7,322 nucleotides of DNA from Desulfovibrio sp. (GCA_009773975.1 VSMX01000114.1:1-7322); one strand, 5' to 3'. Counted from the stretch's first letter, positions 1 through 6,031 are shown. Translations and numbers: made by a program. Notes: a model not told the origin generated them from the letters alone.

Positions 1-82
1 TGAACCTGCCGAGGCGATGGATAGTCTGCCCGCCTTGCGGGAGATGGCTGAAGCAATAGATGGCAATCCCGCCAATTTTTAG
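1..82 (+). CDS. 3' end of a gene cut by the window edge; possibly tail-fibre-like protein
   Basis: Only the last 26 codons are visible, read in the frame beginning at base 2 and ending at TAG 80-82. The peptide contains LPALREMAEAIDGNPANF just before the stop. This resembles the short repeat found in many phage tail-fibre proteins, where a segment like LxELAxAIGNDPNFA is common. That resemblance is from memory and rests on about 18 residues, so the product is tentative. In tail fibres the segment normally continues after the final Phe, whereas here it stops at once, so the gene may be truncated at its 3' end. The stop codon lies in the left arm of an inverted repeat (79-117), so insertion of that repeat could have supplied the stop. 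It converges on the minus-strand glycosyltransferase gene that ends at 272. It could equally be the helical tail of an unrelated protein. Confidence 0.45.
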   Translation, partial: EPAEAMDSLPALREMAEAIDGNPANF

Positions 83-117
83 AGCATTTATGTAATGAAA
101 TTGCGCAAATGCTCTAA
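79..117. repeat. Inverted repeat, 11-bp perfect arms with 17-base loop
   Basis: The arm TTAGAGCATTT (79-89) is matched perfectly by AAATGCTCTAA (107-117) around a 17-base loop. The left arm contains the TAG stop of the partial gene before it. There is no T run after the hairpin on either strand, so it is not a classical intrinsic terminator. The core TAGAGCATT occurs again at 205-213. This suggests a small dispersed palindromic repeat of the kind found between genes in many proteobacteria, but I cannot assign it to a named family. Confidence 0.6.
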
Positions 118-222
118 CGCTACTTTGCTTGCAAAGGCGCGCGCGAGAATGTTTCAAGGCAAACTTGCTTGCCGTTAAGAGATATTCTCATGCGTAAAAT
201 GCTATAGAGCATTGCCGCAATT
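118..222. repeat. Gene-free stretch with a cluster of small inverted repeats
   Basis: No supportable gene lies here. Several short perfect palindromic elements follow one another: CTTTGC/GCAAAG (123-128, 131-136), GGCAA/TTGCC (158-162, 169-173), GAGAAT/ATTCTC (145-150, 184-189) and AATGCT/AGCATT (198-203, 208-213). The word TTGCTTGC appears twice (125-132 and 165-172). Together with the longer hairpins on either side, this makes the 79-265 interval unusually rich in potential secondary structure. It may be a composite of intergenic palindromic repeats or a structured 3' untranslated region shared by the two converging transcripts. Confidence 0.4.
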
Positions 223-265
223 AAATTAGGCAATGATCCAAAAGAGATACGCCTTTGCCTAATTT
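223..265 (-). terminator. Hairpin just beyond the glycosyltransferase operon; possible terminator
   Basis: AAATTAGGCAA (223-233) and TTGCCTAATTT (255-265) form a perfect 11-bp stem around a 21-base loop. On the minus strand the hairpin begins six bases after the TAA stop of the last operon gene, which is where a terminator would be expected. The downstream side of the stem ends in AATTT followed by AATT rather than a clean T run, so termination may be weak or need Rho. The loop is also longer than usual. Its position supports the call more than its sequence does. Confidence 0.4.
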
Positions 266-271
266 CGGAAA

Positions 272-1222
272 TTATTTGCGTAGAAACCCAGGGAGTGCAA
301 AATAAAGTTTGGAGGCCAGATCGAATAATGATCCTGGAAAAAAGCTTGCTGCCTGGAACAGACGAACTTTCGGACTGACATGGGTTATTGATTTGAGAAT
401 TTTTCTGGCTTCTGAGCCCCTGTTTTCTCTCCACAAGGATATGGCCTTCTGGAAACTTGAGCGATTTTTCAATAATTCCACAAGATTCGGGTAGTTTTGA
501 TCATAGTCCGAATAGATTTTTCTATGTTTTTCCAGAATATACATGGTTTCATCCGCAAACTGGCCAAACTTGCGGAATGTGGTATTCATTTCATGCACGC
601 GCCACATTGTCAGCGGTTGATCGACATAATCCACCTCCCAATCATGGGCGATTCTATAGAAAAGATCCGCTTCCTCGCAAACATTGAGGCTCTCGTCAAA
701 CCACTTGCCAGGCGCTTCGGCCACACTGTCCAGGGCGCCCTTTCTTATAACCGCAGAAGACATCGAGATCCATTGCGAACTCATCAGGGCTTCAAAAACA
801 TGCCCTTTTTCCGGAGGGGTATTTTCAAACAGTCTTGAGAGGATTCTTTTTCCATTAAAAATTTCCGTATCAGTGCAGGCCAGGCCAAGATCCGGATTGT
901 TTTTTAAGAGTTCAACCTGAAGGGATAGTTTTTCCGGTTTCCAGAGATCATCACAATCCAGAAAGGCAATGTAATTGCCTTTTGCCTCCTTGATGGCGAG
1001 GTTTCTTGCTTCTCCGAGGGGAACTGTTTCTGTGCCTGAAAAGTAGCGTAATTGGGGGCCGAAACGTTTGGCAATTTCGGCGCTTCTGTCTTTGGAGCCG
1101 TTATCCCAGAATATGATTTCGAAATCCTGAAATGTTTGTTCCTTGACACTTTTCAGGGCGTCAGGAAGGTCTTTTTCGCAATTGAGACAATTCATTATGA
1201 TGGAGACTGCGGGAGCTGACAT
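272..1222 (-). CDS. Family-2 glycosyltransferase (GT-A fold), soluble
   Basis: This 316-residue protein is a nucleotide-sugar-dependent glycosyltransferase of family 2, probably cytoplasmic. Visible motifs are the N-terminal strand SIIMNCLN (7-14), the nucleotide-binding WDNGSKD (39-45), the metal-binding DCDD (89-92, the DxD motif), CEEADLFYRI (182-191), where the ED-type acidic pair would supply the catalytic base, and WRVH (207-210). I see no membrane helix. The C-terminal 100 residues are helical with no recognised domain. The start chosen is ATG at 1222, 13 bases after the stop of the GtrA gene. An in-frame extension up to 1312 is possible but would run through the GtrA coding sequence and lies before the normal start of the fold. 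The ribosome site is weak (GAAGA), which fits translational coupling. The last gene of the operon, it probably adds a sugar to a surface glycan; donor and acceptor cannot be read from the sequence. Confidence 0.88.
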   Translation of the reverse strand: MSAPAVSIIMNCLNCEKDLPDALKSVKEQTFQDFEIIFWDNGSKDRSAEIAKRFGPQLRYFSGTETVPLGEARNLAIKEAKGNYIAFLDCDDLWKPEKLSLQVELLKNNPDLGLACTDTEIFNGKRILSRLFENTPPEKGHVFEALMSSQWISMSSAVIRKGALDSVAEAPGKWFDESLNVCEEADLFYRIAHDWEVDYVDQPLTMWRVHEMNTTFRKFGQFADETMYILEKHRKIYSDYDQNYPNLVELLKNRSSFQKAISLWRENRGSEARKILKSITHVSPKVRLFQAASFFPGSLFDLASKLYFALPGFLRK

Positions 1223-1235
1223 GGTGTCGATATCT

Positions 1236-1679
1236 TCAGGAAGCTCTTGGAGTGAAAACCCAGAATTTGCACACAAGATAAACAAAAACCGGAACCAGGA
1301 ATATGGCAACAATCATTGAAGGTTCATAGCCAAGGCCAAAGCGCATACAGGCAACAATAATACATGAATTTATGAGCAGTCCAATACCCTGGGCAATGGC
1401 GAAACGGGGGAGCATTTTTAGATGGCTGCCGCTTTTGGCCTCAAATGTCCATAAACATTGGCCAAGATAGGATACAACAAAAGACAGGGCATAAGCAAGC
1501 GAATTGCCCAGAAGTGGTGGAAAACAAAGAACGTTCACAAATAAAAGGCCGAGAAGAAAATAGCTGACAGTGGCAGCCCCGCCAACAACCCCAAATTTGA
1601 ACAGGCGATTGGCGCGCGCGTAATCCCAGAGCCAGATCAAGGAAGTTTTACAAAAATTGAAATATTTCGCGATCTGCAA
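1236..1679 (-). CDS. GtrA-family membrane protein, putative lipid-linked sugar flippase
   Basis: This 147-residue protein matches the GtrA family (Pfam PF04138). Members are small proteins with four membrane helices that in serotype-converting phages are proposed to move undecaprenyl-phosphate-sugar from the cytoplasmic to the periplasmic face. Four hydrophobic segments are visible at about 27-49, 54-75, 93-112 and 121-138. The family signatures RLFKFGVVGG (25-34), WTF (77-79) and the terminal KFWVF (138-142) are present, and the length is typical. The start is an unusual TTG at 1679, chosen because the protein has no suitable ATG and because GGGTGAT precedes it. It follows the GtrB-like gene by 17 bases and precedes the family-2 transferase by 13. 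GtrB-GtrA pairing is the classic arrangement, which supports the call. Flippase activity is inferred from the family. Confidence 0.88.
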   Translation of the reverse strand: MQIAKYFNFCKTSLIWLWDYARANRLFKFGVVGGAATVSYFLLGLLFVNVLCFPPLLGNSLAYALSFVVSYLGQCLWTFEAKSGSHLKMLPRFAIAQGIGLLINSCIIVACMRFGLGYEPSMIVAIFLVPVFVYLVCKFWVFTPRAS

Positions 1680-1682
1680 AAT

Positions 1683-1689
1683 ATCACCC
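1683..1689 (-). promoter_or_regulatory. Ribosome binding site that decides a TTG start (gtrA-like gene)
   Basis: On the minus strand GGGTGAT lies three bases before TTG 1679. It matches the 3' part of the anti-Shine-Dalgarno complement (GGAGGTGAT), for which so short a spacer is normal. It lies wholly between the preceding stop codon and the TTG, which makes the TTG the best start. Confidence 0.6.
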
Positions 1690-1696
1690 AGCCGCG

Positions 1697-2668
1697 CTAA
1701 AGAGTTTTTTCTATGATATATCTTGGGCGATGCCTGACTTCCGTAAAAATCTTGGCAATGTATTCACCCATTACAGCAAGACAGAAAAGCTGTACTCCAC
1801 CCAGCAAAAGACTGACTATGATCAGTGATGTCCAGCCCTGTATGGTATCACCAGTCGCGTATTTGAACAATGAAACAATGCACATGATGAAAGCCAGAAG
1901 CATACAGATCAGACTCATCAAGCCGGCAACGCGCAATGGGGCGACACTACAGGATGTAATTCCCCGCCAGGCAAAGGAAAGCATTTTCCGCAAGGGATAC
2001 TTGCTTTCGCCAGCCTTGCGGGAAAGGCGCTTGTAGAAAACTTTTGACGATTTGAATCCGATAGTGGGAAAAAGTCCCCTTAAAAAAAGATTTTGTTCGC
2101 TATAACCTTCAAGCGCGTCCAGAACCGGTCTGGAAACCAGTCTGTAATCGGCATGGTCCGGAATAACAGATACATTCAGCCAGCGCATGAAGGCATAAAA
2201 CAGGTGGGCCGTAACCCGTTTGAAAGTGGTATCAGTCTCCCTGTTATTCCGCACTCCGTAAACTATATCATTTCCTTTACAGTATTCTTCAACCATTTGC
2301 GGAATAATTCTTGTATCATCCTGTAAATCCGCATCAAGACTGATTATGCAATCCGCATCCCATGCTCTTGCCTGGGCCATTCCGGCCCAAACCGCATTCT
2401 GATGGCCGGCATTGCCAGCAAATTTTATAGCATGGCAGTATTTGTCATTAATATGCTTTTCTTCCAGCAAATTCCAGGTTTGATCCCTGCTGCCGTCATC
2501 AACATATAAAACATAACTGTCATTTTTGATGATTTCATTATCCTTGCATTCTTCCAGCATCCTGGAAAGAGTCTGCATTGTCGCAGGCAGGATTTCTTGC
2601 TCGTTATAGCAAGGAACAACAAGGGCAAGCAGTGGGGCTGGATGCATCTTCAGTGATTCTTCAGGCAT
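1697..2668 (-). CDS. GtrB/ArnC-like polyprenyl-phosphate glycosyltransferase (DPM1-type GT2)
   Basis: This family-2 transferase loads a sugar from a nucleotide donor onto undecaprenyl phosphate at the cytoplasmic face of the inner membrane. In the 323-residue form the motifs are VVPCYNE (17-23), YVDDGSRD (55-62), LDADLQD (111-117, containing the DxD), DYRLVSR (174-180) and RGLFP (197-201). Then comes the basic amphipathic stretch YKRLSRKAGESKYPL (212-226) typical of DPM1-like enzymes. Two C-terminal helices follow at about 246-268 and 280-302. Length and layout fit GtrB, ArnC and related enzymes. The chosen start is ATG 2668, which overlaps the aminotransferase stop by eight bases and has a G-rich GGGGG six bases upstream. 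ATG at 2698 (333 residues) and ATG at 2647 (316 residues) are alternatives. The adjacent aminotransferase suggests an amino sugar donor, as in the ArnB-ArnC pair, but glucose or another hexose cannot be excluded. Confidence 0.9.
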   Translation of the reverse strand: MPEESLKMHPAPLLALVVPCYNEQEILPATMQTLSRMLEECKDNEIIKNDSYVLYVDDGSRDQTWNLLEEKHINDKYCHAIKFAGNAGHQNAVWAGMAQARAWDADCIISLDADLQDDTRIIPQMVEEYCKGNDIVYGVRNNRETDTTFKRVTAHLFYAFMRWLNVSVIPDHADYRLVSRPVLDALEGYSEQNLFLRGLFPTIGFKSSKVFYKRLSRKAGESKYPLRKMLSFAWRGITSCSVAPLRVAGLMSLICMLLAFIMCIVSLFKYATGDTIQGWTSLIIVSLLLGGVQLFCLAVMGEYIAKIFTEVRHRPRYIIEKTL

Positions 2669-3821
2669 TGCGGGCCCCCAGGACTTTTTTAATTTCATCG
2701 CATACCAAAATCACATCCTCGTCCGCAAGACATGGATGCAAGGGAACAGTAAGCAATTCGCCATATAATTTTTCCACGTTGGGCAGTCTGTTTGCCCCGC
2801 CGCCAAAAAGAGAAAGCAAATGGTTGGGTTTGTAATGCATCCCGGTTGGAATGCCCCTGGCTTGAAGATCATTTGCCACAAGCTGCCTTTTTTCTTCCAG
2901 TATGCGAAGCGGCAAAATATGGGGCACTATAAAATCGTCCGGATCAGTCACGAAAAACGCTACATTTTCAATGTCGGAAAGTTTTTGTCTGTATAATTCA
3001 TACAAGCGCCGTCTTGCCGGAATGAATTCTGTTTCAAGCCGTTTTAGCTGAACAATGCCGATAGCAGCCATTATGTTACTCAAATGGTATCGCCAGCCCT
3101 GATGCACGACATCAGGATCCCAGGATCGCGCTCCGGCAAAACGTTTTGCCGTGTCTCCTTTCACCCCCAGAAGCCGGGCGTCGGCGCATAATGTGGCAGC
3201 ATCTTTCTGAAAGGCAATTATACAACCGCCTTCTCCGCAAGTAATGTTTTTGATGCCATCAAAGCTGAAGCAAACGAGGTCCCCAAAAGAACCGATTTTT
3301 TTCCTGTGATGTTTGCAGCCAAAGGCATGGGCGGCATCCTCAACAACCCTCAAACCATTTTTGGAGGCAAAAGCATATGTCTCATCCAGTTTCCAGGGAT
3401 TGCTGGCATAATCAACCGGCATTATCGCCACGGTATTTTTGTTGATGCGGCGTTGCACATCATCCAGATCCATTGTCCCGGTTTCCAATAATACATCACA
3501 GGGGACTGCCTTGAAACCGGCAGCCCGTGCTGCCTGAAATGAAGCTACAAATGTGAGGGATGGTATGATAAATTCCGGATTGCCATCCAGATTGCGAATC
3601 TTTTCCTGCTCCTGTATGTAAACAGTCTGGCAGGCAAGATGAAGCGCAGCGGTACCGGAATTTACACTGATAACTTGCCAGGGCTCAATGCCGATGTAGC
3701 GAGCAATAGCATTTTCAAATTCCCTTGCTACAGTGCCCATGCCAAGATAGCCGTCTTCGGTTATCACCTTGCTTACAGCATTTGCCTCGTCTTCGCCCAC
3801 AACTGATCGTGAAAGACGCAC
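2661..3821 (-). CDS. DegT/DnrJ/EryC1/StrS-family PLP-dependent sugar aminotransferase
   Basis: This 386-residue cytoplasmic enzyme would convert a nucleotide keto-sugar to an amino-sugar using pyridoxal phosphate, with glutamate the usual amino donor in this family. The fold-type-I features are in order: NSGTAALHL (54-62) for the cofactor phosphate, IPSLTF (86-91), EDAAHAFG (161-168) whose Asp162 should contact the pyridine nitrogen, and SFDGIKNITCGEGG (186-199) with Lys191 as the Schiff-base lysine. WRYHLSNIMAAIG (243-255) and MHYKPNH (328-334) follow. All expected catalytic residues are present and the length is normal, so it should be active. The start is GTG 3821 with GGAGG five bases upstream; an ATG two bases upstream is out of frame. 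It is the first gene of the operon and overlaps the next gene. The substrate is not readable: no 4,6-dehydratase or other sugar gene lies alongside. ArnB-, WecE- and PglE-type roles are all possible. Confidence 0.92.
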   Translation of the reverse strand: MRLSRSVVGEDEANAVSKVITEDGYLGMGTVAREFENAIARYIGIEPWQVISVNSGTAALHLACQTVYIQEQEKIRNLDGNPEFIIPSLTFVASFQAARAAGFKAVPCDVLLETGTMDLDDVQRRINKNTVAIMPVDYASNPWKLDETYAFASKNGLRVVEDAAHAFGCKHHRKKIGSFGDLVCFSFDGIKNITCGEGGCIIAFQKDAATLCADARLLGVKGDTAKRFAGARSWDPDVVHQGWRYHLSNIMAAIGIVQLKRLETEFIPARRRLYELYRQKLSDIENVAFFVTDPDDFIVPHILPLRILEEKRQLVANDLQARGIPTGMHYKPNHLLSLFGGGANRLPNVEKLYGELLTVPLHPCLADEDVILVCDEIKKVLGARNA

Positions 3822-3826
3822 ATTAG

Positions 3827-3831
3827 CCTCC
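3827..3831 (-). promoter_or_regulatory. Ribosome binding site for a GTG start (aminotransferase)
   Basis: GGAGG on the minus strand lies five bases before GTG 3821. The start context reads ATGTG, so an out-of-frame ATG at 3823 lies only three bases from the site. Only the GTG frame encodes the aminotransferase; the ATG frame stops after 16 codons. Confidence 0.65.
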
Positions 3832-3861
3832 GAAATAAACTTTTTGTTTATTTGAAGTCAT

Positions 3862-3890
3862 ATTTTCAAATTTGCAAATCATTTTGTCAA
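3862..3890 (-). promoter_or_regulatory. Candidate sigma-70-type promoter for the glycosyltransferase operon
   Basis: On the minus strand a perfect TTGACA (3885-3890) is followed after 17 bases by GAAAAT (3862-3867), which matches four of six positions of the -10 consensus. This would put the transcript start at about 3855 and give a leader of about 35 bases before the GTG. The surrounding sequence is A+T-rich. The -35 box overlaps one copy of a 10-base direct repeat, which could be a repressor or activator site. Confidence 0.45.
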
Positions 3891-3922
3891 TTGGCCTGTT
3901 AAATTTCTTTAATGTCAATTGG
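3885..3922. repeat. Two direct copies of TGTCAATTGG in the divergent control region
   Basis: TGTCAATTGG occurs at 3885-3894 and again at 3913-3922, 28 bases apart from start to start (just under three helical turns). The core CAATTG is itself palindromic. The first copy covers the -35 box of the candidate minus-strand promoter; the second lies upstream of it. Both lie between the divergent operons, so a regulator binding here could act on either. I do not recognise a known operator. Confidence 0.4.
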
Positions 3923-3983
3923 AACTTGTGGCAAGAACGGTGCCTGGTGTAAAATGGTTGATTTTGATAAACAAATACAGCAT

Positions 3984-4011
3984 TTGACATAATTATGGCG
4001 CATCTTTAAAT
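3984..4011 (+). promoter_or_regulatory. Candidate sigma-70-type promoter for the lipoprotein-protease genes
   Basis: A perfect TTGACA (3984-3989) is followed after 16 bases by TTAAAT (4006-4011), which matches four of six -10 positions. A start at about 4018 would leave a leader of nearly 50 bases before ATG 4066. It is the best promoter-like pair on the plus strand in this interval, though short A+T-rich matches can arise by chance. Confidence 0.45.
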
Positions 4012-4065
4012 TCATAAAGCGATATTCCAGCGATTTTCCATTTTTCAATATTTATGGAGAAGGCC

Positions 4066-4878
4066 ATGAGACGTTTTACTGTCTGGATATTGGTAATAAT
4101 GTTGTTGGGCACTGGCGGATGCGCAAGCAAATACGGGCCCCAGAAAACATCAGTAAATTATTACCCGGCCTGTTATGGCCCCATTGCGGATTTACGCAAT
4201 AATGAACACGGTACTGCAGCGGGGACAGCCACAGGCGCTGTCATTGGCGCTCTTGGCGGAGCGTTGGTCGGTCTTCTTGCAACCGGCGGAAAATGGCAGG
4301 GAGCAGTAGTCGGCGGCGCCACGGGCGGAGTAGCGGGCACGATGGCAGGCAATATGTATGCCAGAAAACAGCAGGAAGCAGATGATAACCGGCGCCTTGC
4401 AAGCTATCTGCAGGATCTTGATGGCGATATTTCCAATCTTGATCTGGCTGGAGCTGCCGCCAGGACTTCTCTCCAATGTTATGACAGGCAGTTTAATCAG
4501 CTTGTTGCGGCTATTCGCGCTCGTCAGATAGACAGGCAATCCGCTGCGGCAAGATATTCGGAAATCAGTTCCGGCAGGGAAGAAGCCATAGCCATCTTGG
4601 GTAATGCGGCGCAATATGGAAGGAATCTGGATCAGCAATATGAGCAGGCTTTCATGAACGAGGAACAAAACCTTGCCAAACCGGCGCAACAGGCGGCCGG
4701 CAAACCAAATGTCGCTGCAAAAATGAAGAACCTGGAAACCGCCCGCAGCAGAAAACAGGCCCTGGCACAAAGGACAAGGGTGATCGAACAGCAAAAAAGC
4801 GAAGCTCAGGAAGCTTCTGCCCGCCAAACCAGGGAAATCAATGAGGTGATGGCAAATCTTGAAGATATCAGAGCGTAA
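4066..4878 (+). CDS. Glycine-zipper lipoprotein with coiled-coil C-terminus
   Basis: This 270-residue protein is probably secreted and lipid-anchored at Cys19. Its N-terminus (MRR, then hydrophobic residues 4-16, then GTGGC) is a lipoprotein-type signal peptide, but with Thr instead of Leu or Val at position -3, so the lipobox is imperfect. The residue after Cys19 is Ala, which favours the outer membrane. Residues 49-97 are a glycine zipper, with GxxxG spacing repeated through GTAAGTATGAVIGALGGALVG and a second half at 83-95, as in SlyB, 17-kDa antigen and other outer-membrane proteins. Residues 100-270 are charged, Gln/Ala-rich and probably helical or coiled-coil. The start is ATG 4066, preceded by GGAG six bases upstream; ATG 4054 lacks such a site and would add four residues. 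Its stop overlaps the protease start (TAATG), so the two are coupled. The likely role is structural: an envelope-spanning or membrane-inserting partner. Its exact function is unknown. Confidence 0.82.
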   Translation: MRRFTVWILVIMLLGTGGCASKYGPQKTSVNYYPACYGPIADLRNNEHGTAAGTATGAVIGALGGALVGLLATGGKWQGAVVGGATGGVAGTMAGNMYARKQQEADDNRRLASYLQDLDGDISNLDLAGAAARTSLQCYDRQFNQLVAAIRARQIDRQSAAARYSEISSGREEAIAILGNAAQYGRNLDQQYEQAFMNEEQNLAKPAQQAAGKPNVAAKMKNLETARSRKQALAQRTRVIEQQKSEAQEASARQTREINEVMANLEDIRA

Positions 4879-5837
4879 TGACAATGCAAACTGATAAAAA
4901 AGAATCAGGCGCCCTTTGGCCCGTGTTACTGTCTGTATTTTTGTTCTCGGCCTGTGTCTGGTGCGGCTGGCTGATTTATGCAAAACATGCGGAAATGACC
5001 CAGGAGGCGGAAGCCCAAAAGGTTAAGTATCAAAAGCTGCAGGAAGAGGCGGAAAACTTGCGAAAATTGTTACGGCTTTCTCCATGTGAGGCAAAAGAAC
5101 AATATATAAAAGCCATTTCTACAATAGAAGAGAACATTGCTGTCCACAAGAAAATGCCGCTGCGACATAATACGGGACTTGATGTTCCCGATTCTTCCCC
5201 TTCTGTGGCAGATATCGAAAATGCCTGCGTTTTTATCATCGGCTTTCCCGATAACAATCGACTTGTTACAGGAACAGGTTTTTTTATAGCTCCTGGTTAT
5301 GTCCTTACAAACAGACATGTTGTGGACAAATCCGATGAAATCTTCGTTACAAGCAAAGCCCTGGGGCAGCCGGCCATTGGCCGGGTTGTGGCCAAAAGCA
5401 GGAACAGGGGGCAGGATTACGCGTTAGTTTCAATTGATTTACCAAAAAATGCGCATATTGCGACTTTGCCTTTTTCATCCACTGTTTCCCGAACAGAAAA
5501 AGTAGGCGCATGGGGCTATCCAAATATTATTGGCAAGAATGATCCTGGTTATGCCCGTTTGTTAAAAGGGAAGGATTTTACGGCTGTTCCGGAATTATCC
5601 TACACCGAGGGAGTGGTCAGCGCCATTCTTGAAAGAAAACCGCCTGTTATTATTCATACGGCCCCAATATCACCAGGCAATAGCGGCGGCCCTCTCCTCA
5701 ATGCCAATGGCCAGGTTATTGGCATAAATACGATGATTTCTCTTGATGACTCTTCCTTTCGCCAAGCTTCTGTTGCGCTTGCCTCCGCGGATTTGCTCAA
5801 CTTTCTGAAACAAAACGGAATCGATATTCAAGAATGA
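4878..5837 (+). CDS. Membrane-anchored trypsin-like (HtrA-type) serine protease without PDZ domain
   Basis: This 319-residue protein has one N-terminal helix (about 12-34) that would anchor it in the inner membrane. A charged, probably coiled-coil linker follows (38-95), then a chymotrypsin-fold protease domain (about 115-312) facing the periplasm. The catalytic triad is complete: His147 in TNRHVV, Asp180 in QDYALVSID and Ser269 in GNSGGPLL, with GINT (282-285) closing the domain as in DegP/DegS. Unlike DegP, DegQ or DegS there is no PDZ domain, since the protein ends just after the protease fold. Substrate gating must therefore differ, perhaps through the coiled-coil or a partner. Its ATG shares one base with the lipoprotein stop codon, indicating translational coupling and probable joint action; a second ATG two codons later is possible. 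It may process the lipoprotein or the SrfA-like neighbour. Protease identity is secure; target and pathway are unknown. Confidence 0.9.
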   Translation: MTMQTDKKESGALWPVLLSVFLFSACVWCGWLIYAKHAEMTQEAEAQKVKYQKLQEEAENLRKLLRLSPCEAKEQYIKAISTIEENIAVHKKMPLRHNTGLDVPDSSPSVADIENACVFIIGFPDNNRLVTGTGFFIAPGYVLTNRHVVDKSDEIFVTSKALGQPAIGRVVAKSRNRGQDYALVSIDLPKNAHIATLPFSSTVSRTEKVGAWGYPNIIGKNDPGYARLLKGKDFTAVPELSYTEGVVSAILERKPPVIIHTAPISPGNSGGPLLNANGQVIGINTMISLDDSSFRQASVALASADLLNFLKQNGIDIQE

Positions 5838-5893
5838 CAATATGTGCGGTTTCTTGTGTTTCTTGCGGTTGCCTCACATTCTTGAATATCAAT
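5820..5893. repeat. Long inverted repeat overlapping the end of the protease gene
   Basis: GATATTCAAGAATG (5823-5836) is matched perfectly by CATTCTTGAATATC (5877-5890). Allowing one mismatch, the arms extend to 17 bases (5820-5836 and 5877-5893). The 40-base loop contains GTTTCTTG twice (5849-5856 and 5858-5865) and TGCGGTT twice (5845-5851 and 5864-5870). The left arm encodes the last codons and the stop of the protease gene. No T run follows, so a simple intrinsic terminator is unlikely. The arms could form an RNA stem that protects the lipoprotein-protease message or limits read-through into the next gene. Alternatively the right arm could be an inverted copy of the gene's end. Confidence 0.65.
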
Positions 5894-5932
5894 CTTCACA
5901 ATTTGTTCTGCCATTTACATATGCATATTTAT

Positions 5933-5961
5933 TTTACGACAAGTAATTATTTCCGGATAAT
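5933..5961 (+). promoter_or_regulatory. Candidate promoter for the SrfA-like gene
   Basis: TTTACG (5933-5938) and GATAAT (5956-5961) are separated by 17 bases and match the -35 and -10 consensus at four and five of six positions. A start near 5968 would give a leader of about 65 bases. A perfect 10-base palindrome, ATATGCATAT, lies just upstream at 5919-5928 and could be a regulator site. The gene may thus be expressed separately from the protease gene. Confidence 0.4.
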
Positions 5962-6031
5962 ACCAAAATTTCTGGCCAGGAAATGATTACAAAAAAATTT
6001 GGCTAGTGGTTTTTCAGACAAAGGGATCATG

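Noticed and set aside
118..222. tRNA or other known structured RNA in the hairpin-rich left interval
   Set aside because: The hairpins do not form a cloverleaf and no T-loop or anticodon arm could be identified.
309..920. Several plus-strand reading frames across the family-2 glycosyltransferase
   Set aside because: All are antisense to a gene with intact GT2 motifs, and none has a plausible product.
1223..1312. Thirty-residue N-terminal extension of the family-2 glycosyltransferase
   Set aside because: It would be read from inside the GtrA gene in another frame, and the GT2 fold begins a few residues after ATG 1222, as usual for the family.
3824..4065. Small gene or riboswitch in the divergent intergenic region
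   Set aside because: No reading frame with a ribosome site was found and I recognise no riboswitch consensus; promoter-like sites and a direct repeat explain the region adequately.
4192..4983. Long minus-strand reading frame opposite the lipoprotein gene
   Set aside because: It lies antisense to a gene with a clear signal peptide, glycine zipper and coupled downstream protease; its translation shows no recognisable domain.
5999..6028. TTG start giving an extra 11 residues to the SrfA-like protein
   Set aside because: No ribosome binding site precedes it, whereas AAGGG lies six bases before ATG 6032.
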